In this document: positions 5,929 to 9,309 of the stretch, piece by piece
Layout: each line of letters starts with the position of its first letter
Position numbering within the stretch: position 1 is the stretch's first letter
DNA from: a bacterium
Lineage (GTDB): Bacteria; Patescibacteriota; Saccharimonadia; Saccharimonadales; Saccharimonadaceae
DNA: 9,309 bases
Direction: 5' to 3'
NCBI GenBank assembly: GCA_020626475.1
Contig: JAHKZT010000023.1
Coordinates: 1 to 9,309, forward strand
Made by a program: the position numbers and the translations under genes
Notes under the pieces: generated by a model
The model's database searches: none
Seen by the model: only the letters and a program-made list of their open reading frames with translations
What the model was told of the DNA's origin: nothing

Positions 5929-5947
5929 CTCTCCGTGCTAAAATAAA
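5929..5947 (+). repeat. 19-nt exact direct repeat, copy 2 (promoter element)
   Basis: Identical to 723-741 (ctctccgtgctaaaataaa) and likewise placed directly before a start codon. This copy lacks the left arm of the inverted repeat seen at 710-734, so conservation of the 19-nt block is not explained by that dyad. Confidence 0.6.
5936..5944 (+). promoter_or_regulatory. Extended -10 promoter of the aminopeptidase gene
   Basis: TGCTAAAAT lies exactly 6 nt before ATG 5951, predicting transcription from the A of the start codon. No -35 is visible. AAAGG lies directly before the ATG with only one base of spacing, too close for a normal Shine-Dalgarno. No terminator separates ackA from this gene, so readthrough from ackA may also supply transcript. 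Confidence 0.6.
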
Positions 5948-5950
5948 GGT

Positions 5951-8323
5951 ATGGAGAGATTTTTTGATTATTTTAAGCCCGAACATTATGATCTAGACTT
6001 GCGTATCAGTGCTGATAAGACTCGGATGAAGGGTACGGCTATTATTACTGGTATAGCAAAGGCCGAAACGATTAAACTCCATGCCGAAAAACTTCGCATT
6101 AGCGATTTTGAAATTGACGGAAAAAATGCTGACTATTCGCGCGAGAAAGGCGCAATCGTCATTGATGGCTTCAAAAAATCTCAGAAAGTTACTCTTGAAT
6201 TTGATTATTCTGCTCCGATCAATCCGGATATGGAGGGCGTTTATCTCTCTACTTACAACCTCGATGGCAAGGAACAAAAAATCGTCGCAACTCAGTTTGA
6301 GTCCCACTACGCGCGTCAGTGTTTTCCATGCATTGACGAGCCTGCCGCTAAGGCAACCTTTTCTCTAACGGTTAGCTCTGAAGTTCCCACTGATATTGTC
6401 TTGAGTAATATGCCGGCTAAAGAAGAGAAGTTGAAGCCGAATCTCAAAACTGTTGTCTTTGAAGAAACGCCGAGAATGTCGACTTATCTCTTGGCTTTTG
6501 CGGTTGGTGATTTCATCGGATATCAGACTACTTCGAAACACGGTGTTACGATTACGGCCTATGCTGGCCTTCATCAGAAAGTAGAAGATTTAAAATATGC
6601 CGGCGATTTTGCTGCAGATGTGTTGGATTTCTATGACGATTGCTTCCAGACGCCATTTCCATTACCGAAGATGGACTTGCTTGCACTTCCAGATTTCGAA
6701 GCAGGGGCGATGGAGAACTGGGGATTGGTTACATTTCGCGAGATTGCGATGCTTGCAAATGAGCAGTCGTCGTTTGACCAGAAACAGTATGTTGCTATTG
6801 TAATTGCGCATGAACTTTCGCACATGTGGTTTGGTGACCTCGTTACGATGAAATGGTGGAATGATCTTTGGCTAAATGAATCATTTGCGAACATGATGGA
6901 GTCGTATGCTACGGACAAGGTTCGCCCAGAACTCTCCGCCTGGGATGACTTCTATACTGGGGCAATTCTTGGCGCTTTCCATCGCGATTGTTTGCCTGGT
7001 GTCCAGCCAGTTCAGACAGAGGTTAAAAATGTCGAAGATATTGCCAATCTCTTTGATGGTGCAATTGTTTATGGTAAAGGTTCGCGCCTTCTATTAATGC
7101 TTATGCGCACGATGGGCGAAGAGAATTTCTTTAAGGGACTTAAGGATTACTTTGCAAAACATAAATACAGTAACACTGAGGCGGATGACCTCTGGAACGC
7201 CTTGAGCGAATATGCAGATTTTGATGTTAAGGAATTTATGACGCCGTGGCTGACTCAATCTGGATATCCAGTTTTGACGGACGGCGAGCAGGAACGCTTC
7301 TTGCTTTCCGGCGGCGAATCTGACGAAAAATATCCTATTCGCGATATAAAAGATGACCTGACCGGTGATTATCTAATTAATTTATCGAACAGCGAATTAT
7401 CCAAAAAACTCGCTAAGCTCAATAAGTTGAATAAAGAACAAAAACTTCGCCTGCTCATCGACCGCCGCCTTCTTGCGAAGACTGATCGCGTTGATAGTTC
7501 ATCGCTACTGTCGCTGTTAGAGGCTTTCGCGGATGAGACTGACCCAGTAGTCTGGGAAATTATGTCTTCTATTGTCGCTGACTTGAAGATTTTCTTCACT
7601 CCGGAAAGCAAAGAAGAAAAACGGTTTAAGGAGTTTATTGATAATCTTGCTTTGGCAAACTATAAACGCCTAGGTATCGCAGAGCAGAGTAGCGACACTG
7701 AAAATGATAAGAAGCTCCGCCCGATTATTATGGGTATGATGCATTATGCCGAGGACGAAGATTATCTTGAGGCAATCGACGAAGCATATAGTAATATATA
7801 TGTCGCGAAGATTGACCAGAATCTGCGCTATATTATCGCTTGTAGCTTAGTGCTTATCCATTCAGAATTATCAATGAAGTATTTTGGCATCTATCAGACG
7901 ACGCCCGATTCCGCGCTCAAGCGCGACCTTATGGATGCATTGACTGGGGTACGCAATAAAGATGTGGCGTTAAGTTATCTAGATAGATTAAAAGACGGTT
8001 CAATACGTCCTCAGGATCGCCTAATCTTCTATATTCGCCTTTTGCGCAATCATCGTATTCGCAAAGAGGCGTTCCGTTGGGCCTATAATAACTGGGATTG
8101 GCTTCGCGAAGCTGAAGGCGACAAGACTATTTCGGAATATCCGCGCTACATGGCCGCCTTCGTCCGCACTATAGGCGATGCTTCGGATTACGAAAAATTC
8201 TTTAGCCAACATGAAAATGAAAAGATTCTCGCGCGCGATATTGCTGTTGCCTATGCCGAGATTGAAGCTCGTCTCAGGTTAATTAAAAATGATAAGGATG
8301 GAGTATATAGATATCTCGGATGA
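5951..8323 (+). CDS. pepN: M1 family zinc aminopeptidase
   Basis: Gluzincin metalloprotease that removes N-terminal residues from peptides, probably in the cytoplasm since no signal peptide is present. The 790-residue protein has the M1 order. The N-terminal beta-saddle spans about 1-195 and contains the PCIDEP motif at 126-131. The thermolysin-like catalytic domain (about 196-435) has GAMEN at 252-256, HELSH at 287-291 with Glu310 as third zinc ligand (NES), and the transition-state Tyr374 (IVYGKGS). A short segment (about 436-475) precedes the helical ERAP1-like C-terminal domain to 790. The beta-sandwich domain usually found at about 436-475 looks much reduced. The ATG at 5951 follows an extended -10 directly. 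The 3' end overlaps the next gene by 35 nt. It likely supplies amino acids from scavenged peptides. Symbol given by family likeness; orthology with E. coli PepN is unproven. Confidence 0.95.
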   Translation: MERFFDYFKPEHYDLDLRISADKTRMKGTAIITGIAKAETIKLHAEKLRISDFEIDGKNADYSREKGAIVIDGFKKSQKVTLEFDYSAPINPDMEGVYLSTYNLDGKEQKIVATQFESHYARQCFPCIDEPAAKATFSLTVSSEVPTDIVLSNMPAKEEKLKPNLKTVVFEETPRMSTYLLAFAVGDFIGYQTTSKHGVTITAYAGLHQKVEDLKYAGDFAADVLDFYDDCFQTPFPLPKMDLLALPDFEAGAMENWGLVTFREIAMLANEQSSFDQKQYVAIVIAHELSHMWFGDLVTMKWWNDLWLNESFANMMESYATDKVRPELSAWDDFYTGAILGAFHRDCLPGVQPVQTEVKNVEDIANLFDGAIVYGKGSRLLLMLMRTMGEENFFKGLKDYFAKHKYSNTEADDLWNALSEYADFDVKEFMTPWLTQSGYPVLTDGEQERFLLSGGESDEKYPIRDIKDDLTGDYLINLSNSELSKKLAKLNKLNKEQKLRLLIDRRLLAKTDRVDSSSLLSLLEAFADETDPVVWEIMSSIVADLKIFFTPESKEEKRFKEFIDNLALANYKRLGIAEQSSDTENDKKLRPIIMGMMHYAEDEDYLEAIDEAYSNIYVAKIDQNLRYIIACSLVLIHSELSMKYFGIYQTTPDSALKRDLMDALTGVRNKDVALSYLDRLKDGSIRPQDRLIFYIRLLRNHRIRKEAFRWAYNNWDWLREAEGDKTISEYPRYMAAFVRTIGDASDYEKFFSQHENEKILARDIAVAYAEIEARLRLIKNDKDGVYRYLG

Positions 8324-8915
8324 ACCGAAAATAGACGAAAACGAACAGAACTTCGATTGGCATGATATCGTATCGGGGGATACTCCTAGTGAAACACCTA
8401 CGACAGAACGAGAAGATGTGATTATAGGAGATGACGGTACTGATTCGCCTATTTTATCGAAGAGTAAAAGTGCAGCTAAGGTAGCTAATAATGAGGATGC
8501 CGGGGAGATTAGTGTGCTCGATATGCCGAATGAGGAGAACGGTGGCGATGCGCCTAAGCCACAATATCTGGCGGCGAAGATATCGGCTGCGGTAACGCTC
8601 TGCGCGTCGGCTGCGGCTGTCATTATCGGATATGCTCTCATGGCATCGTCTGATAATAATTATGCCGGGATCTATTTATTTATTGGTATCGGAGTCGCTA
8701 TCGTCACTATTATTGTAGGCACAATAGTCTCATTAATAATGGCGGCTTCATGGAGAAAAAGGAATAAGAATACTAACGAGAGGCGTATCCCTAGTGTCTT
8801 AAAGGTATTAATTATTATTCTTTGCATTGTAGTTGGGGGTGTTATCTTCCAAATAGTGAATTTCTGTATAGCAGTATCGAGAGTTAATATATATATTCCT
8901 GAGATCCTCCGTTAA
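8289..8915 (+). CDS. Three-helix membrane protein with acidic N-terminus, function unknown
   Basis: A 208-residue protein I do not recognise. Residues 1-95 are hydrophilic, acidic and probably disordered (rich in Asp, Glu, Ser, Thr). Three membrane segments follow at about 97-119, 126-153 and 168-195, with a basic loop ASWRKRNKNTNERR at 153-166 between the second and third. By the positive-inside rule that loop is cytoplasmic and the acidic N-terminus external, although no signal peptide is present; this topology is tentative. The start is either ATG 8289 (AGG at 8276-8278, 10 nt upstream) or ATG 8298, where AAGG abuts the ATG; I prefer 8289. It overlaps pepN by 35 nt and is probably translationally coupled. 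Codons ATA, AGA and AGG are frequent, unlike in rpsB and tsf, suggesting low expression or weaker selection. No terminator follows before the 23S promoter. Confidence 0.78.
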   Translation: MIRMEYIDISDEPKIDENEQNFDWHDIVSGDTPSETPTTEREDVIIGDDGTDSPILSKSKSAAKVANNEDAGEISVLDMPNEENGGDAPKPQYLAAKISAAVTLCASAAAVIIGYALMASSDNNYAGIYLFIGIGVAIVTIIVGTIVSLIMAASWRKRNKNTNERRIPSVLKVLIIILCIVVGGVIFQIVNFCIAVSRVNIYIPEILR

Positions 8916-8963
8916 CATTCGAAAAAAATGCATAATATGGTAAATTGACCCGATTTATTTGCG

Positions 8964-9017
8964 AAAAACCAAAAAAATCCGAAAAAAGTCCAAAAAAGTC
9001 GAAAAATCTTCAAAAAA
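8964..9017 (+). repeat. Helically phased A-tract array upstream of the 23S promoter
   Basis: Six A-tracts of 5-7 bases (8964-8968, 8971-8977, 8982-8987, 8992-8997, 9002-9006, 9012-9017) lie about 8-10.5 bp apart between centres, most at 10 bp. Several units read roughly (c/g)AAAAAAgtc. The array ends 4 bp before the -35 box, spanning about -93 to -40. A-tracts in phase with the helix are known to curve DNA, and A-rich DNA here can act as an UP element for the RNA polymerase alpha subunit. A role in strong rRNA transcription is inferred. Confidence 0.75.
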
Positions 9018-9021
9018 GTAC

Positions 9022-9050
9022 TTGCAAAGCCCGAAAATATGAGTTAATAT
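9022..9050 (+). promoter_or_regulatory. 23S rRNA promoter
   Basis: TTGCAA (-35, 9022-9027) and TAATAT (-10, 9045-9050) are separated by exactly 17 bp. The predicted start is near A9057. This is the only promoter in the window with a clear -35. Its position after the A-tract array and before the 23S gene supports a dedicated rRNA promoter. Confidence 0.75.
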
Positions 9051-9173
9051 AAGAACAGTTTTTGATTCAAGTTCAATTTTCATGAACCTCTGAACATAGT
9101 TTGATAAATACTGCGAGGTAAACCAAACTACGGAATTGTAAAATTTAGTAGTTTTCTTTGGCCCACAAAAATT

Positions 9174-9189
9174 TATCTTTTAACAATTT
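9174..9189 (+). promoter_or_regulatory. boxA-like antitermination site
   Basis: TATCTTTTAACAATTT resembles the E. coli rrn boxA region (core CTTTAACA followed by ATTT); TTTAACAATTT matches exactly. boxA in nascent RNA binds NusB/NusE (S10) to prevent premature termination of untranslated rRNA. Placement in the leader about 90 nt before 23S fits that role. Confidence 0.5.
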
Positions 9190-9214
9190 GAACATGACAA
9201 CAATAGGAAATTTA

Positions 9215-9263
9215 ATTGACGGTATAACTAAATAATTGAACTTCAATTACTAGTTAAGTCAAT
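9215..9263 (+). other. 18-bp leader hairpin ending at the 23S 5' end
   Basis: Three 6-bp helices stack: 9215-9220 with 9258-9263, 9225-9230 with 9251-9256, and 9233-9238 with 9244-9249, with small internal loops and a 5-nt apical loop. The hairpin ends just before the likely mature 23S start. It may be an RNase processing substrate or a chaperoning structure, formed locally instead of by pairing leader with trailer. Confidence 0.55.
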
Positions 9264-9267
9264 GCAT

Positions 9268-9309
9268 AAAAAGGTACATAAGGGCACTGATAGTGGATGC
9301 CTTGACATT
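9268..9309 (+). rRNA. rrl: 23S ribosomal RNA, 5' end only (partial)
   Basis: AAGGGCACTGATAGTGGATGCCTTGACA (9280-9307) matches the conserved 5' region of bacterial 23S rRNA (E. coli AAGCGUAC..GGUGGAUGCC, about positions 13-32), with two extra bases before GUGGAUGCC. By that alignment position 1 falls near 9268. An alternative start near 9252 would align AGTTAAGT with the common GGUUAAGU start and imply an insertion of about 14 nt. The gene runs off the right edge. It has its own promoter, and no 16S or tRNA gene lies upstream in this window, so it is apparently unlinked from 16S. Confidence 0.88.

Larger units (their letters stand above)
9057..9267 (+). other. 23S pre-rRNA leader
   Basis: This stretch of about 210 nt has no open reading frame, no tRNA and no 16S 3' end. 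It holds a small hairpin GTTCA/TGAAC (9071-9075 with 9083-9087). A segment at 9124-9131 can pair either with TAGTTTG (9097-9103) or with GTAGTTT (9148-9154), giving two mutually exclusive 7-bp stems. A boxA-like site and a long processing hairpin follow and are listed separately. Confidence 0.65.

Noticed and set aside
8276..8300. ATG 8298 as the start of the 8289-8915 gene
   Set aside because: AAGG directly abuts this ATG, leaving no Shine-Dalgarno spacing. ATG 8289 has AGG at about 10 nt. The choice is weak and only shifts three residues.
8321..8323. TGA at the end of pepN as possible recoded UGA (as in some Patescibacteria)
   Set aside because: Reading through gives only a short tail to another TGA with no family similarity. 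The protein already has full M1 length, and no internal TGA occurs in any confident gene.
8961..9020. Short tandem repeats resembling a CRISPR array
   Set aside because: The units are about 10 bp, A-rich and imperfect, with no spacers of 25-40 nt. Phased A-tracts upstream of a promoter explain them better.
8916..9021. Terminator for the pepN-8289 unit
   Set aside because: I found no GC-rich hairpin followed by a T-run on the plus strand, so termination may be Rho-dependent or transcription may run into the rRNA leader.
9057..9267. Spacer tRNA or a 16S 3' end before 23S
   Set aside because: No acceptor/T-loop pattern (GGTTCRANNCC) and no GGATCACCTCC 16S tail is present, and a promoter lies in the way.

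Overview
The window looks like a compact bacterial chromosome segment. It probably comes from the Candidate Phyla Radiation, with Candidatus Saccharibacteria (TM7) my best guess. This is inferred from very short intergenic gaps, a short-form EF-Ts, divergent acetate kinase and HtrA-type proteins, several small membrane proteins I cannot place, and a 23S rRNA gene with no 16S gene ahead of it. No phylogenetic search was possible. The standard genetic code fits: of nine stop codons six are TAA, two TAG and one TGA.

Layout. Positions 1-687 (minus strand) carry a monocistronic type I signal peptidase (lepB) with its own terminator. A 61-bp divergent promoter region follows. Positions 749-2811 (plus) are a two-gene unit, a polytopic membrane protein of unknown function and a membrane-anchored HtrA-type serine protease, closed by a strong terminator. 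Together with lepB this forms an envelope/secretion quality-control group. Positions 2891-3178 (minus) hold a small predicted coiled-coil protein. Positions 3345-4655 are the classical rpsB-tsf translation operon (S2 and EF-Ts) with a terminator. Positions 4717-5913 encode a divergent acetate kinase and 5951-8323 an M1 zinc aminopeptidase, which fits peptide scavenging plus fermentative ATP generation. A three-helix membrane protein of unknown function (8289-8915) overlaps the end of the aminopeptidase gene.

Positions 8916-9309 are the promoter region, leader and first bases of a 23S rRNA gene. A helically phased run of A-tracts (possible curved DNA or UP element) precedes a -35/-10 promoter. 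The leader of about 210 nt contains alternative hairpins, a boxA-like antitermination motif and an 18-bp hairpin ending at the mature 23S 5' end. The 23S gene is therefore apparently transcribed separately from 16S.

The most interesting signal is in the promoters. Four genes (lepB, the 749 membrane gene, ackA, pepN) have an extended -10 box TGnTAaAAT or TGnTATAAT only 6-10 nt before the ATG, with no recognisable -35 and no usable Shine-Dalgarno. They are predicted to be leaderless or nearly so. Operon-internal genes (htrA, tsf) and rpsB instead have strong Shine-Dalgarno sequences. Two of these promoters share a 19-nt identical sequence.
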